A stretch of DNA of 64,000 bases from Dactylosporangium sp040605635 (GCF_040605635.1 NZ_JBEXDG010000009.1:62001-126000), one strand, 5' to 3'; shown: positions 24,462 through 34,453, counted from the first letter of the stretch. Numbers and translations: made by a program. The notes: generated by a model from the letters alone, not told the origin.

Positions 24462-25247
24462 TCAGGCGGTGCCGCGATCCACCCAGAAGTCGTCCGGGAG
24501 GGCCTCGACGGCGGTCGCGGACCGTTCGAGGAGGTCCGCGATGGGTAGCAGCGCGACCGACGCCGCGTCCCCGGCGTCGGCCATCTGGCGGATCACGCCG
24601 GCCTGCCGCCGGGCCCGCTGCGGCGCCACGGTCCCGAAGGCGCGTCGGTCGCCGTCGTAGCCATACGCGTCGAGCAGCAGCTGGAGGCGGCGGGACCGCT
24701 CCCGCAGGTCGTGGTCGCTCAACGGCGCGCCGTCGCGCGGCGATGCGAGCGGCACCCAGGTCAGCGCGGAGAACGCCAGATCCCAGTCCCGTGAGGACGG
24801 ACCGGCGATGTCCCAGTCGCAGAAGCCGATCAGCCGGTCGCCGTCCACCACCGCGTTGTAGGGGGCCGCGTCCTGGTGCCCGACGACCAGCCCGGGACCC
24901 ATCGCGCCGCCGATGAACCAGTGCTCGTCCTGCGGTGGCGCGAAGTCGGCCGTCAGGTCATGGACCCGCCGCAGCCACCGGCCGACCTGTGCCAGCATCG
25001 AGTCGGCCGATGCCCAGCCGGGCCAGGGGACCCGGTCGCCGATCGTCTCCCCGGTCAGGTAGGTGAGCATCTCGCGACCCTGGTCGTCGAAGCCGAGCGC
25101 CCGGGGAGCGGCGTCGAAGCCGGCGTCCTCGAGATGCCGCAGCACCGCGTGCACCGTCGTCGTCCACGGCGAGGCCCGCTTGTGGACGACACCATCGATC
25201 AGCACGGCGCCGGTGGTGTTCCCGCCGGGCAGGACCTCTTCGCGCAT
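24462..25247 (-). CDS. Aminoglycoside phosphotransferase-like (APH) kinase
   Basis: 261 aa. Brenner-type catalytic motif GHQDAAPYN (His-x-Asp with Asn five residues on) and the metal-binding FCDWDIA are in place, as in APH/choline-kinase folds. The N-terminal lobe is short but includes VLIDGVVHKRA. The family phosphorylates small hydroxyl compounds; many genomic copies have housekeeping or unknown targets, so resistance cannot be assumed. Start ATG 25247. Isolated: same strand as the GH1 gene upstream but separated by about 90 bp. Confidence 0.88.
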   Translation of the reverse strand: MREEVLPGGNTTGAVLIDGVVHKRASPWTTTVHAVLRHLEDAGFDAAPRALGFDDQGREMLTYLTGETIGDRVPWPGWASADSMLAQVGRWLRRVHDLTADFAPPQDEHWFIGGAMGPGLVVGHQDAAPYNAVVDGDRLIGFCDWDIAGPSSRDWDLAFSALTWVPLASPRDGAPLSDHDLRERSRRLQLLLDAYGYDGDRRAFGTVAPQRARRQAGVIRQMADAGDAASVALLPIADLLERSATAVEALPDDFWVDRGTA

Positions 25248-25339
25248 CTGCGCTGTCTACCAGGCGTCGGCGGGGTGGCGACACCGAATTTCGCGGTGCG
25301 GCGCCGGCCGCGCTCGACGTGCGGGCCTGATCGAAGGGG

Positions 25340-26722
25340 TCAGAGGCCGTTGTTGGCGATGACGGTCTTGTACCACTCGGCGCTGGCCTTCAGGGTGCGG
25401 CGCTGGGTGGCGAAGTCGACGTGGATGATGCCCCAGCGTTGGGTGTAGCCCTCAGCCCATTCGAAGTTGTCCATGAGGGACCAGAGGTGGTAGCTCTCCA
25501 GCGGGACGCCCGCCTGGATGGCGCGGTGGGCGGCGGTGAGATGGTCGCGCAGGAAGGTGACGCGGTCCTGGTCGTGCAGCGGGTTCTGGGTGGGCATGCC
25601 GTTCTCGGTGATGCTGACCGGGATGTCGCCGTAGTCGCGCTTGACGCGGGTCAGCAGGTCGAACAGGCCGTCGGGGTAGATCTCCTGCCACGTCGCCTGG
25701 GAGGTGGGGTGCCGCATGACGCGGCTGCCGGTGGCGGTCACGTGGGTGGGGCCGTAGTAGTTCACGCCGAGCAGGTCGTTGCGTGACCCGATGATCGCGA
25801 GGTCGCCGTCCTTGATCGCGGCGCGGACCGGGGCGTCCGCCGCCTGCGTGGCCAGCCAGTCCTCCGGGTACCGGCCGAGCAGCAGCGGATCGAGCCAGCG
25901 CCGGTTCTCCTCGGCGTCCGCGGCGACAGCCTGCCGGCGGGCACCGTCGGAGTCGGCGGCCGGGTAGGTGGGGGAGAGGCTGAGCGCGGCGCCGATGCGG
26001 CTGCGGCCGCCGGTGGCGCGCAGGGCCTGCACCGCCAGGCCGTGGCCGAGCAGGAGATGGTGGCCGACGACGTTGGCCAGGCGCCGGTCCTGCTTGCCGG
26101 GGGCGTGGGTGCCGGCGGTGTACCCGACGTCGACGACGGTCTTCGGCTCGTTGATGGTCAGCCAGGTCGGGACCGTGTCGCCGAAGGCGCTGAACATCGT
26201 GTGCGCGTAGTCGGCGAACCAGGAGGCGCAGTCGCGGTTCTCCCACCCGCCGAGCTCCTGCAGCGCCTGCGGGGTGTCCCAGTGGAACAGGGTAACGACC
26301 GGCGCGATCCCGCGGCTGAGGAGGCCGTCGATGAGCCGGTGGTAGAAGTCGACGCCGCGCGGGTTGACGGTGCCGCGGCCGGTCGGCAGGACCCGCGACC
26401 ACGAGATCGAGAACCGGTAGGAGGTGAGCCCGAGGTCCCGCATGATGTCGAGGTCCTCGGTGTAGCGGTGGTAGTGGTCGGCGGCCACGTCGCCGGTGTC
26501 GCCGTTGCGGATCCGGCCCGGCTGATGGCTGAAGACGTCCCACACCGACGGCCCGCGACCGTCCTCCTTCGCCGCGCCTTCCAGCTGGTACGCCGACGTC
26601 GCCGCACCCCAGCCGAACCCCGGCGGGAACGGCAGCGCCGCCGACGCGAGCGCATCAGAGGGGCGCACGGCGGCGGCCACCGCGCCTACCGCGCCAAGGG
26701 TGAGGACAGATCGCCTACGCAT
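25340..26722 (-). CDS. Secreted GH1 beta-glucosidase
   Basis: 460 aa, the full GH1 barrel length. It starts with a twin-Arg-like signal (MRRRSVLTLG, hydrophobic stretch, ALASA), so export by Tat or Sec is likely, which is unusual because most bacterial GH1 enzymes are cytosolic. Catalytic acid/base Glu is in LTINEPK, the nucleophile Glu in SITENGM, and the glycone pocket in FGWGAATSAYQLEG and NFEWAEGYTQRWG. It should release terminal glucose (or a related sugar) from beta-glucosides outside the cell. A promoter-like pair lies at 26744-26771. Confidence 0.94.
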   Translation of the reverse strand: MRRRSVLTLGAVGAVAAAVRPSDALASAALPFPPGFGWGAATSAYQLEGAAKEDGRGPSVWDVFSHQPGRIRNGDTGDVAADHYHRYTEDLDIMRDLGLTSYRFSISWSRVLPTGRGTVNPRGVDFYHRLIDGLLSRGIAPVVTLFHWDTPQALQELGGWENRDCASWFADYAHTMFSAFGDTVPTWLTINEPKTVVDVGYTAGTHAPGKQDRRLANVVGHHLLLGHGLAVQALRATGGRSRIGAALSLSPTYPAADSDGARRQAVAADAEENRRWLDPLLLGRYPEDWLATQAADAPVRAAIKDGDLAIIGSRNDLLGVNYYGPTHVTATGSRVMRHPTSQATWQEIYPDGLFDLLTRVKRDYGDIPVSITENGMPTQNPLHDQDRVTFLRDHLTAAHRAIQAGVPLESYHLWSLMDNFEWAEGYTQRWGIIHVDFATQRRTLKASAEWYKTVIANNGL

Positions 26723-26743
26723 GCGGCGAACGTAGCTCGCGTC

Positions 26744-26771
26744 ACGCTATACCCACAAATATCACTCACAA
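26744..26771 (-). promoter_or_regulatory. Candidate promoter of the GH1 gene
   Basis: On the minus strand TTGTGA (26771-26766) and TAGCGT (26749-26744) are 16 bp apart in the only AT-rich patch here, giving a start about 15 bases before the GH1 ATG. Confidence 0.4.
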
Positions 26772-28421
26772 TCACGACAAAGTAGTGTCGACCCCGATGT
26801 TGTCGGCCCAGCGGCCGCCGCTGAAAACCCCGTCGAACGCCACGGCGTTGCCCGCCAGGTCGTTGTCGTGCACCCGGCCGGACGAGCAGTCGCCGGACGC
26901 CGTGATCCGCAGCCCGTGCGTCTGCGACCAGATCCGGTTGTCGCGGATGGTCGGCGCGTCGGCGGCAGCGGCCAGCGTGAGGCCGGCCCTGGCCGCGGGC
27001 GCGTCCGGCAGCCGGTACTCGGCACCTCGCGGCGGAGTGCCGTCCCGCCAGGCGGTGGCGCTGCCCGGCCGGGCCGGCGCGAGCATCAGCGACGTGGCGG
27101 TGTTGCCGACGACCAGCGCCTGCTGCGACCCCGCCGCCACGATCTTCCCGGCGTGCCCGCCCGGGGGCCAGGCCGCCGCGGTGTCGTGCACGGCGTGCGG
27201 TGAGTAGGAGACCGTCGTCCCGCCGCCCGAGGCGCCCGGCGCGGACTGCCGCCCGTTGCCGTGCACCCGGTTCGCGGTCAGGAACGCGTCGGTGACGGGG
27301 GAGTCGACCCGGATCCCGTCCAGGGCGTTGTCCCAGATGTCGTTGCCGGACACGGTGATGCCCGCGGCGGGTTCGTCGTCGCCGCCGAGGAACCCCTCGC
27401 CGAGTGCCTCCGCGCGGCCGGACGGTCCGAGGTTGTGCTGCCAGTACCCGTACCGCCCGTTGCGGCTGATCCGGTTGCCGTCCACGGTGTACGGGCCGGG
27501 CGTGTTGCCGACGGCGACCCCGTCCCACGCGTTGCCGTCGATGACGCAGCCGGTCACGATGCCGCCCCGGCCCGCGACGGACGACGTGCCGAGCGCCGAC
27601 ACGTCGTAGCCCGCCTGGTGGTTGCCGAGCATCGTGCACGCCGACACGATGAGCCCGTCGGCGCCCCAGTCGGAGATGCCGAAGCGGTTGCCCTCGGCGT
27701 GGCAGCCGATGATGCGGATGCCCCGCGTCGGCGCCCACCGGCGCTTCTGCAGCTCGACGAAGATGCCGTTGGTCCCGTTGCCCACCGTCGTGCACGCGGT
27801 GACGGTGAGCCGCTCGGTGCTGCCCCAGCCGCCGATGCCGATGCCGATCCCCGCGCCGCCCATCTCCTCGCCGTTGTTCAACCGGCCGCAGTGCCTGGCG
27901 TGCACCGAGTCGAGCACGGTGTCCTGCAGGAAGTCGCAGCCGAACCCGGTCGCGCCGGTGTCGTGGATGTACAGGTCGTGGAAGCGCCCCCGCAGCACGT
28001 ACTGCAGGAACAGCCCTTTGGCGTTGACGTCGTAGGCGGGCAGGGTCACCCCGGAGCCGTCGATCTCGAAGTGCGCGAAGGCGCAGTCGGCGAGATGGTT
28101 GTCGCGTCCCGCGTCGTGGTCCCGGGCGGTGAAGACCGCCAGCGGCGTCGGCGCGGCGGGCCGGGACGGGTTCGACAGCACGAAGCGGGTGGCGCCCGCC
28201 CCCGCGCCGATCAGCGACACGCCGCTGCGCCACCTGGTGCCCTCGTCGTGGATGGCGTACGTCCCGGCGGAGCAGAGGATGGAGCGGGGCTGACCGTCGG
28301 CGGCGTAGGCGTCGCCGAGGCTGTCGACGAGCGCCGCGAGCGCCGGCTGGTCGTTGGTCGTGCCGTCCCCGGCGAGTCCGTGTGCCCGCGCCTCGTAGAC
28401 GAGTCGTTCGGCGATGCGCAT
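26772..28421 (-). CDS. Right-handed beta-helix protein (pectate lyase-like)
   Basis: 549 aa. The N-terminal motif GLAGDGTTNDQPALAALVDSL is the opening of the Pectate_lyase_3 fold, and the rest shows 20-25-residue coils with G-N-x-x-G-I turns (NGTNGIFV, GNRFGISD, NAWDGVAVGN, DNALDGIRVD). This predicts a parallel beta-helix as in pectate lyases, rhamnogalacturonases and phage tailspikes. No signal peptide is seen, so either a non-classical export route or an intracellular or phage-derived role is possible. No phage genes adjoin it. ATG 28421. It ends about 50 bp before the GH1 start, so a common polysaccharide context is plausible. Confidence 0.82.
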   Translation of the reverse strand: MRIAERLVYEARAHGLAGDGTTNDQPALAALVDSLGDAYAADGQPRSILCSAGTYAIHDEGTRWRSGVSLIGAGAGATRFVLSNPSRPAAPTPLAVFTARDHDAGRDNHLADCAFAHFEIDGSGVTLPAYDVNAKGLFLQYVLRGRFHDLYIHDTGATGFGCDFLQDTVLDSVHARHCGRLNNGEEMGGAGIGIGIGGWGSTERLTVTACTTVGNGTNGIFVELQKRRWAPTRGIRIIGCHAEGNRFGISDWGADGLIVSACTMLGNHQAGYDVSALGTSSVAGRGGIVTGCVIDGNAWDGVAVGNTPGPYTVDGNRISRNGRYGYWQHNLGPSGRAEALGEGFLGGDDEPAAGITVSGNDIWDNALDGIRVDSPVTDAFLTANRVHGNGRQSAPGASGGGTTVSYSPHAVHDTAAAWPPGGHAGKIVAAGSQQALVVGNTATSLMLAPARPGSATAWRDGTPPRGAEYRLPDAPAARAGLTLAAAADAPTIRDNRIWSQTHGLRITASGDCSSGRVHDNDLAGNAVAFDGVFSGGRWADNIGVDTTLS

Positions 28422-28532
28422 CACGCCGCTCCCCTCGGTTCGGTGCCGCGTCCGTATCGCATACCCGCTGGCCCGCCCGCAAACATGCGACGGCCCGAGG
28501 CGTGAGCGGCACGGCAGCGGGCAGGAGTGGGC

Positions 28533-30440
28533 ATGCGCGGCATGCAGGGCGGGCTGGTCCGGAGGATGGTGCTGGCCACCTGCATCCTGCTGCTGTTCGT
28601 CGGCGGCGCGTTCGGCACGCTGCTGGTCTCGATCGGCGCGGACCGGGAGACCGCCCGGCTGTCGCGCCGCTCCCACGAGCTGTTCGCCGCCGCGGACGAG
28701 GTCCACCGGCACACCGTCGACCTGCAGTCCGCACAGCGGGCCTACGCCCTGTCGGGCGACGCGCTGTTCCTGAGCCAGTGGGAGACGGCGCGCGCCGCGC
28801 TGCAGCTGGCGAACGCGAGGCTCGCATCGCTCGCCACCACCGACGTCCAGCGCCGGCAGACGCTGCGGATCACGCAGACGAGCACGTCGTTCGCCGAGGA
28901 GTACTCCCTGCCGGCGCTGGACGCGGCTCGCCGCAGGGACCCCGCCGCCGATGGCGCGCAGCAGCTCCTCGAGGGCGACCGCCGCATCGAGCAGCTTCGC
29001 GCGGACCTCGGCGAGCTGCGGGTCACCGAACGCGACGTCATCGTGGCCCGCGACGCGCACGCCGAGACGATGGCCAACCGGGAGATGGTCGCGATCCTCG
29101 CCGGGCTGGCCGGTTCGGCGCTCGTCATCGCCCTCGTCGGCGGCTACCAGACGCGGCTGCTGGTGCAGCCGATCCGCCGGGCCGCCGCGATGGCCGACCG
29201 GCTCGCCGGCGGTGACCTGACCACCCGCATGCCGGAGACCGGCAAGGCCGAGATCGGCCGGCTGGAGCGGTCGTTCAACGTCATGGGTGAGGCCCTGGAG
29301 CGCGGCCGTGAGGAGCTCAGCCAGTTCGTCGGGACGCAGACGGCGCTGCGCCGCGTCGCCACCCTCGTCGCCCGCGGCGGCACGCCGACCGAGGTCCTGG
29401 ACGCGGTCGTGGAGGAGCTCGGGCAGCTCGTCGGCGCCGGCAGCGCGCGGATCATCCGCTTCGAGGCCGACGGCACCGGCACGATCGCCGCGGCCTGGGG
29501 CAGCCCGGTCCTGGAGCTGCCCGTCGGCGCGCGGGTGTCGCTGGAGGGCGACAACGTCACCGGCATCGTGCAGCGCACCGGCCGGCCCGCCCGGATGGAC
29601 TCCTACGAGGGCGCGTCCGGCTTCCTGGCGGCGTACGTGCGGGCGCGCGGGATGCACGCCTCCGTGAGCGCCCCGATCAGCGTGGACGACCGCCTCTGGG
29701 GCGCGGTGACGGCGTCCACGATCCAGGGGCAGACGCTGCCGCCGGACGCGGAGGCGCGCCTCGCGGAGTCCACCGACCTCATCGGCACGGCCATCGCCAA
29801 CGCCGAGACGCGCGACGAGCTGATCGCGTCCCGGGCGCGGGTGGTCCTCGCCACCGACCACACCCGCCGGCGCATCGAACGCAACCTGCACGACGGCGTC
29901 CAGCAGCGGCTGCTGTCCCTCGGGCTGGACCTCCGCCGGATCCAGCACACCGTGCCGGCGGAGCTGCCCGAGCTGCGCTCCGAGCTGTCCGAGGTGATCG
30001 CGGGCCTCAGCAGCACCGTCGACGACGTGCGGGAGATCTCCCGCGGTGTCCACCCGGCGATCCTCACCGAGGGCGGTCTGAAGGCCGCGGTGAGGGCGCT
30101 GGCCCGGCGGTCCGCGGTCGCGGTGGACGTCGAACTGACGCTGCCGGGGCGGCTGCCCGAGCCGGTCGAGGTCGCCGCCTACTACGCCGTCGCCGAGGCG
30201 CTCGCCAACGCGGCCAAGCACGCGCGGGCGTCACTGATCCAGATCGACGGGATGGTCCGCGTCGGCTGGCTGGAGCTGTCGGTGCGCGACAACGGCGCCG
30301 GCGGCGCCGACCCGGACCGCGGCTCCGGGCTCGTCGGCCTCACCGACCGCATCGAGGCGCTGGGCGGCACGATCCGCCTCGACAGTCCCGTCGGGCACGG
30401 CACCCGCGTGCGGGTCCGCCTCCCGCTCACCCGCGAATAG
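28533..30440 (+). CDS. Hybrid-free sensor histidine kinase with CHASE3-like, HAMP and GAF domains
   Basis: 635 aa. Transmembrane helix at about 10-32, an extracytoplasmic helical CHASE3-like region (35-185, with LQSAQRAYALSGDALFL), second helix about 188-208, HAMP linker (RRAAAMADRLAGGDLTTRMPETG), then a GAF domain (about 265-430). The dimerisation box ERNLHDGVQQRL holds His453, with HATPase motifs AEALANAAKHA, RDNGAGGADP and GSGLVGLTDRIEALGG. It belongs to the NarL-type kinases, but no response regulator adjoins it, so it is an orphan. ATG 28533 chosen for AGGAG 5 bases upstream. Confidence 0.93.
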   Translation: MRGMQGGLVRRMVLATCILLLFVGGAFGTLLVSIGADRETARLSRRSHELFAAADEVHRHTVDLQSAQRAYALSGDALFLSQWETARAALQLANARLASLATTDVQRRQTLRITQTSTSFAEEYSLPALDAARRRDPAADGAQQLLEGDRRIEQLRADLGELRVTERDVIVARDAHAETMANREMVAILAGLAGSALVIALVGGYQTRLLVQPIRRAAAMADRLAGGDLTTRMPETGKAEIGRLERSFNVMGEALERGREELSQFVGTQTALRRVATLVARGGTPTEVLDAVVEELGQLVGAGSARIIRFEADGTGTIAAAWGSPVLELPVGARVSLEGDNVTGIVQRTGRPARMDSYEGASGFLAAYVRARGMHASVSAPISVDDRLWGAVTASTIQGQTLPPDAEARLAESTDLIGTAIANAETRDELIASRARVVLATDHTRRRIERNLHDGVQQRLLSLGLDLRRIQHTVPAELPELRSELSEVIAGLSSTVDDVREISRGVHPAILTEGGLKAAVRALARRSAVAVDVELTLPGRLPEPVEVAAYYAVAEALANAAKHARASLIQIDGMVRVGWLELSVRDNGAGGADPDRGSGLVGLTDRIEALGGTIRLDSPVGHGTRVRVRLPLTRE

Positions 30441-30460
30441 GATCGCGAGGCCCACGCCGT

Positions 30461-33271
30461 CTATGTATGGGTCGGCTCGGGCTGTGTGCGGGCCAGCCCG
30501 GCGACCTTCGCCCGCACGGTCCGCGCGTCCGGGTGGCCGAGCGTCGCGAGGAGCTCGGCGGCGCACAGCCAGGCGGTACGGGCGTCGGCGGTCCTGCCGA
30601 GCGCGGCGAACGTGTCACCGAGGTGCCCGGTCACGACCGCCTCCAGGTAGCGGTCGCTCTGCTCACGCAGCAGCACCACCGCCTTGCGGTAGCAGCGGAT
30701 CGCCTCCTCGGGCATGCCGCTGCGGTGCCGCGAGTACGCGAGGGTGTCCCAGGTGATGCCCTCGCCGTGCCGGTCGCCGAGCCGCTGGTGCAACGCGATC
30801 GCCCGGTCGCAGCATTGCACCGCCGACGCGTGCTCGCCGAGGTGCGCGTGGTGCCAGCCGAGCGCGTTGAGCGTCTGCGCGCGGCCGTGGTCGTGGCCCG
30901 CCTCCTCGAACGCGGCCAGGGCGCGCCGGTCGTCGGCGATGGCCCGCTCCGGCCGGCCCTGCCACGCCGACACCCGGGCCATGCCACGGTAGGCGAACCC
31001 CTGGCCCGCGAGGTCGCCCCGCCGCAGGCACGCCTCCAGGGCCGCCCGCAGGTGGACGCGTGCCTCGTCGAAGCAGCGCAGCCACGTGTACGCGCGGGCG
31101 AGCCCCCGGTGCGAGTGCGCGATCCCCGTGTCGTCGCCGAGCCGCAGCGCCGAGCGCAGGGCGGCCTTGTGGACGTCGACCTCCGCGTGCCAGTTGCCGC
31201 GCTGGTCGAGGATGAAGACCATCGCCCACGCGAGCTGCCACGCGTGCCGGTGGAAGCCCGCGCCGTCGGCATACCTGACGGCGGACCGCAGCACCTGGTC
31301 CTCGGCGGCGAACCACGCACGGGCGCGACCGCTGTCCGCAAACGTCTCCGCCCGGACGCCCGGCAGCGGCTCCGGCAGCCGCAGCGGGTCGCGGAGCGGT
31401 TCGAGGCGCAACGCCGCCCCGCAGGCGCTGTGCACGTAGTGATCGAGCAGCCGCGCCGTGGCGCCGGCGGTGTCGCCGGCCCGTTCGATGCCGTACAGGC
31501 GGACCAGGTCGTGCATCCGGAACCGGCCCGGGACCTCCTCCGCGATGAGACTCGCGTCGAGCAGCTCCCGGATCGCGGCCCGCTGCGCGGCGGGATCGCA
31601 GCCGGTCATGCTCGCGGCCGCCGCCGCGCTGACGTCCGGTCCGGGGGCTCGGCTGAGATCGCCGAACAACCGCCCGGCTTCCGGCGACAGGTGCCGCACC
31701 GACCCGGCCATCGCCGCGCGGAGACTGACCGCGAGGTCGCCGGCGTCGAGCGCGTCGAGCCGGGTCCGGCGGGCGCGCAGCTCGGCGACGAGGCCGGCGA
31801 TGCGGCAGTGCGGGTCGGTGGCCGCGCGCGCCGCGACGATGCCCAGCGCCAAGGGCAGCCCGCCACACAGCGGCAGCAGCGCCTCGACCGCCTGTGGCTC
31901 CGCCGCGACCCGGGCCGCACCGAGCCGGGCCCGGAGCAGCTCGGCCGCGTCGGCGCCGCTCATGCAGCCGAGGGTCACGGTCCGGGCGCCGTGGGCGGCG
32001 ACGAGCCCGGTCAGCCGCCGCCGGCTCGTCACCAGCACCGCGACCGCCGCCGACCCCGGCAGCAGCGGCACGACCTGCGCGCTGTCGTGGGCGTTGTCCA
32101 GCAGCACCAGCATCTTCCGGCCGTCGACGAGCCGCCGGAACAGCGCCGCCTGCTCGTCGAGGCCCGCCGGGAGGGTCTCCGCGGCGATGCCGAGCGCGGC
32201 CAGAAACGCCCTGATGGCGGCGGCGGGGCACAGCGGCTCGCCGGCCGGGTCGAAGCCGCGGAGGTTCACGTAGAGCTGCCCGTCGGGGAACCTGCGCCGG
32301 TGCTCGTGCGCCCACCGCAGCGCCAGCCAGGTCTTGCCGATCCCGCCGGCGCCCCCGATGACGACGATCGCCGCGGTGCCGTCGTCCACGCCGGTGCCGG
32401 TGGTGAGCGCGGCGGTGAGCTCCGCGAGATGGCCGTCCCTGCCGGTGAACGCGCAGGGTGCCGCCGGCAGCTGCTGCGGCGCGGTGGTCGCCTGCCGCGG
32501 CTCCTCCGGTTGCCGCGGCGTCACCGGTCGTCGCGGCGCGGTCAGGGCCGGGTCGGCGAGCAGCATCCGGCGGTGCAGGCGGCGCAGTTCGTCGCCCGGC
32601 TCGATGCCCAGGTGCTCGGCCAGCTCCCGGCGCAGCCCGTCGAAGCGGCTCAGGGCTTCGCCGCGCCGGCCGCACCGGTACAACGCCAGCATCGCGGCGC
32701 CGGCGAGGCTCTCGTCGAACGGCTCGGCGTCGGCCCTGGCGATCATGCCGTCGACCACGGTCGCGTGCAGCCCGAGGCGCAGCGCGAGATCGTCCCTGGT
32801 GCGTTCCGCGGTCCGGCGGCGGCGGTGCAGGTCACGACGGACCGCGTTCAGCCACGGCGTGTCGAGCCCGCCGAACGCGTCCCCCGTCCACAGCCGCAGC
32901 GCCGCGTCGAGCAGTTCCAGCGCTTCGCCGTCGCCGGTGGTACCGGCGCGGCGGACGAAATCGTCGAACAGATGCAGGTCCACGCCGAGCGGGTCGATCT
33001 CCACGACGTATCCGGCCGGCCTGCGCAGCACCGTGCACCCGCCGACGGCCAGGGTCTGCCGCAGCCGCGACACGTAGCTGTAGAGCGCGTCCCGCGGCCG
33101 GCGGGGGAGCCGGTCACCCCACGCCCGGTCCAGCAGCACGTCGACCGGCACCGGCCGCCCCGGCTCCACCAGCAGCGCCGCCAGCACGCACCGCTGCCGC
33201 TCATGCCCGAGGTCCACGGCGACCTCGCCCACGCGCGCCGCCACCTCACCGAGCAGCCGAATGTGCATCAT
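30461..33271 (-). CDS. AfsR/SARP-type regulator (OmpR-BTAD-NB-ARC-TPR)
   Basis: 936 aa. Order: OmpR-like winged helix (about 1-95, RPRDALYSYVSRLRQTL), bacterial transcriptional activation domain (95-245), Pro-rich linker, NB-ARC ATPase with P-loop GGAGGIGKTWLALR and Walker B KMLVLLDN, then a TPR-rich C-terminus from about 640. These regulators activate secondary-metabolite or differentiation genes through direct repeats near -35 and use ATP hydrolysis as a switch. No biosynthetic cluster is visible nearby, so its target may lie elsewhere. ATG 33271 lies about 10 bases after GGAGG. It converges with the orphan histidine kinase. Confidence 0.92.
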   Translation of the reverse strand: MMHIRLLGEVAARVGEVAVDLGHERQRCVLAALLVEPGRPVPVDVLLDRAWGDRLPRRPRDALYSYVSRLRQTLAVGGCTVLRRPAGYVVEIDPLGVDLHLFDDFVRRAGTTGDGEALELLDAALRLWTGDAFGGLDTPWLNAVRRDLHRRRRTAERTRDDLALRLGLHATVVDGMIARADAEPFDESLAGAAMLALYRCGRRGEALSRFDGLRRELAEHLGIEPGDELRRLHRRMLLADPALTAPRRPVTPRQPEEPRQATTAPQQLPAAPCAFTGRDGHLAELTAALTTGTGVDDGTAAIVVIGGAGGIGKTWLALRWAHEHRRRFPDGQLYVNLRGFDPAGEPLCPAAAIRAFLAALGIAAETLPAGLDEQAALFRRLVDGRKMLVLLDNAHDSAQVVPLLPGSAAVAVLVTSRRRLTGLVAAHGARTVTLGCMSGADAAELLRARLGAARVAAEPQAVEALLPLCGGLPLALGIVAARAATDPHCRIAGLVAELRARRTRLDALDAGDLAVSLRAAMAGSVRHLSPEAGRLFGDLSRAPGPDVSAAAAASMTGCDPAAQRAAIRELLDASLIAEEVPGRFRMHDLVRLYGIERAGDTAGATARLLDHYVHSACGAALRLEPLRDPLRLPEPLPGVRAETFADSGRARAWFAAEDQVLRSAVRYADGAGFHRHAWQLAWAMVFILDQRGNWHAEVDVHKAALRSALRLGDDTGIAHSHRGLARAYTWLRCFDEARVHLRAALEACLRRGDLAGQGFAYRGMARVSAWQGRPERAIADDRRALAAFEEAGHDHGRAQTLNALGWHHAHLGEHASAVQCCDRAIALHQRLGDRHGEGITWDTLAYSRHRSGMPEEAIRCYRKAVVLLREQSDRYLEAVVTGHLGDTFAALGRTADARTAWLCAAELLATLGHPDARTVRAKVAGLARTQPEPTHT

Positions 33272-33418
33272 CGATTCATCACCTCCCCCTGTACCTGCTT
33301 CCACGGTCGAAGCGCGCACTTGGTAAGGCCGTTGGCTGTCGACAACCCGACGCCGTCCCAGTCCCGCACGCGGCGCAGGGGCACGCGTGCCGGGCAGGAT
33401 CCCGGCGGTTCCGCGTGC

Positions 33419-34414
33419 CTACATGTCGGTGACGGCGGCGTCCGGCGCGGGTCGGTAGCGGGCGGCGACGGCCGTGGCCCGGCGGTGCAGGGACGCGCGC
33501 AGCCATTGCGGGGCAAGGGCTTCGGCGTTCGTGGCGAGCTGCCACAGGGCCCATTCGGCGTGCCTGGAGTCCTGGAAGGCGACCTCCATCCGCAGCCAGC
33601 CGTCCGCCGAGGGTGCTTCGGTGAGGACGGCCAGCGCGGTGGCGACCAGGTCCTCGCGGCGGGCGGGGTGCAGGCGGAGCCGCACGACGACCTGGTCGCC
33701 GCCGGTGCGGAAGCGGGTGCTGCGCTCCTGCCAGGCGCGGTCCAGGTCGACCCGGTCCGGGCGCCGGGCGGGCTCGGGGAGTTCCTCGGCGGCCAGGACG
33801 CGGGACAGGCGGTAGGTGCGGTCCGCGCCGGCCCGCGTCGCCAGCAGGTAGCCCTGCTCGCGGACGGTGACCAGGCCGATCGGGTCGACCGTGCGCCACG
33901 TCGGGGACCGGTCCACCGGGGCGTAGTGGATGCGCAGCCGGTGCCCGGCGAGGACCGCGCGCCGGATCGCGGCCATGGCGGTGTCCGGCACGTCCTCCGC
34001 GGCCAGGCGACGGGCGAGCAGGTCGGTCTCCGGGTCGATGAGCAGCCGCTGGGCGGCGCCGGCCGCGGTGGCCCGGTAGTGCTCCGGCAGCGCGTCGAGG
34101 ACCTTGCGCATCGCCGACGCGAGCGCCGAGCCGAGCCCGAACGCCTGCGCGCCGCTGCGTGAGCCGGCGACCAGCAGGGCGAGCGCCTCGTCGTGGTTCA
34201 GGCCGGTGAGCTCCGTCTGGAAGCCGGGCAGGAGCGTGAACCCGCCGTGCCGGCCGCGTTCGGCGTAGACCGGCACACCTGCCGCCGACAACGCCTCGAT
34301 GTCGCGCAGGACGGTGCGGGTGGAGACCTCCAGCTCGCGCGCGAGGACCGCCGCGGACAGCCGGCCGCGCCGGCGCAGCAGCAGCACCAGGGAGACCAGG
34401 CGGTCGGCGCGCAT
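33419..34414 (-). CDS. WYL-domain helix-turn-helix regulator (first copy)
   Basis: 331 aa. DeoR-like N-terminal helix-turn-helix (MRADRLVSLVLLLRRRGRLS, with VSTRTVLRDIEAL as the recognition region) and a WYL ligand-binding domain followed by a WCX tail. The start MRADRL was preferred over an upstream in-frame ATG (34456) because it is the family's usual N-terminus and a second WYL gene at 50026 begins the same way. It diverges from RidA over a gap containing the GACA-N5-TGTC palindrome, so it probably controls RidA and itself. Confidence 0.92.
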   Translation of the reverse strand: MRADRLVSLVLLLRRRGRLSAAVLARELEVSTRTVLRDIEALSAAGVPVYAERGRHGGFTLLPGFQTELTGLNHDEALALLVAGSRSGAQAFGLGSALASAMRKVLDALPEHYRATAAGAAQRLLIDPETDLLARRLAAEDVPDTAMAAIRRAVLAGHRLRIHYAPVDRSPTWRTVDPIGLVTVREQGYLLATRAGADRTYRLSRVLAAEELPEPARRPDRVDLDRAWQERSTRFRTGGDQVVVRLRLHPARREDLVATALAVLTEAPSADGWLRMEVAFQDSRHAEWALWQLATNAEALAPQWLRASLHRRATAVAARYRPAPDAAVTDM

Positions 34415-34436
34415 TCGCAGAACCGTACCGGAATAC

Positions 34437-34453
34437 ACGACACAGGATGTCGT
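34437..34453. promoter_or_regulatory. WYL-type operator between divergent genes
   Basis: Arms ACGACA (34437-34442) and TGTCGT (34448-34453) with spacer CAGGA. The core GACA-N5-TGTC is shared with the site before the second WYL-controlled gene (51028-51040). Confidence 0.6.

Noticed and set aside
24462..25247. APH-like gene as an aminoglycoside resistance determinant
   Set aside because: Only the generic kinase motifs are visible; many such genes have other substrates and no resistance context is present.
26772..28421. Beta-helix protein as phage tailspike and evidence of a prophage
   Set aside because: No capsid, portal, terminase, integrase or lysis genes nearby; the fold is also common in polysaccharide enzymes and a GH1 gene adjoins it.
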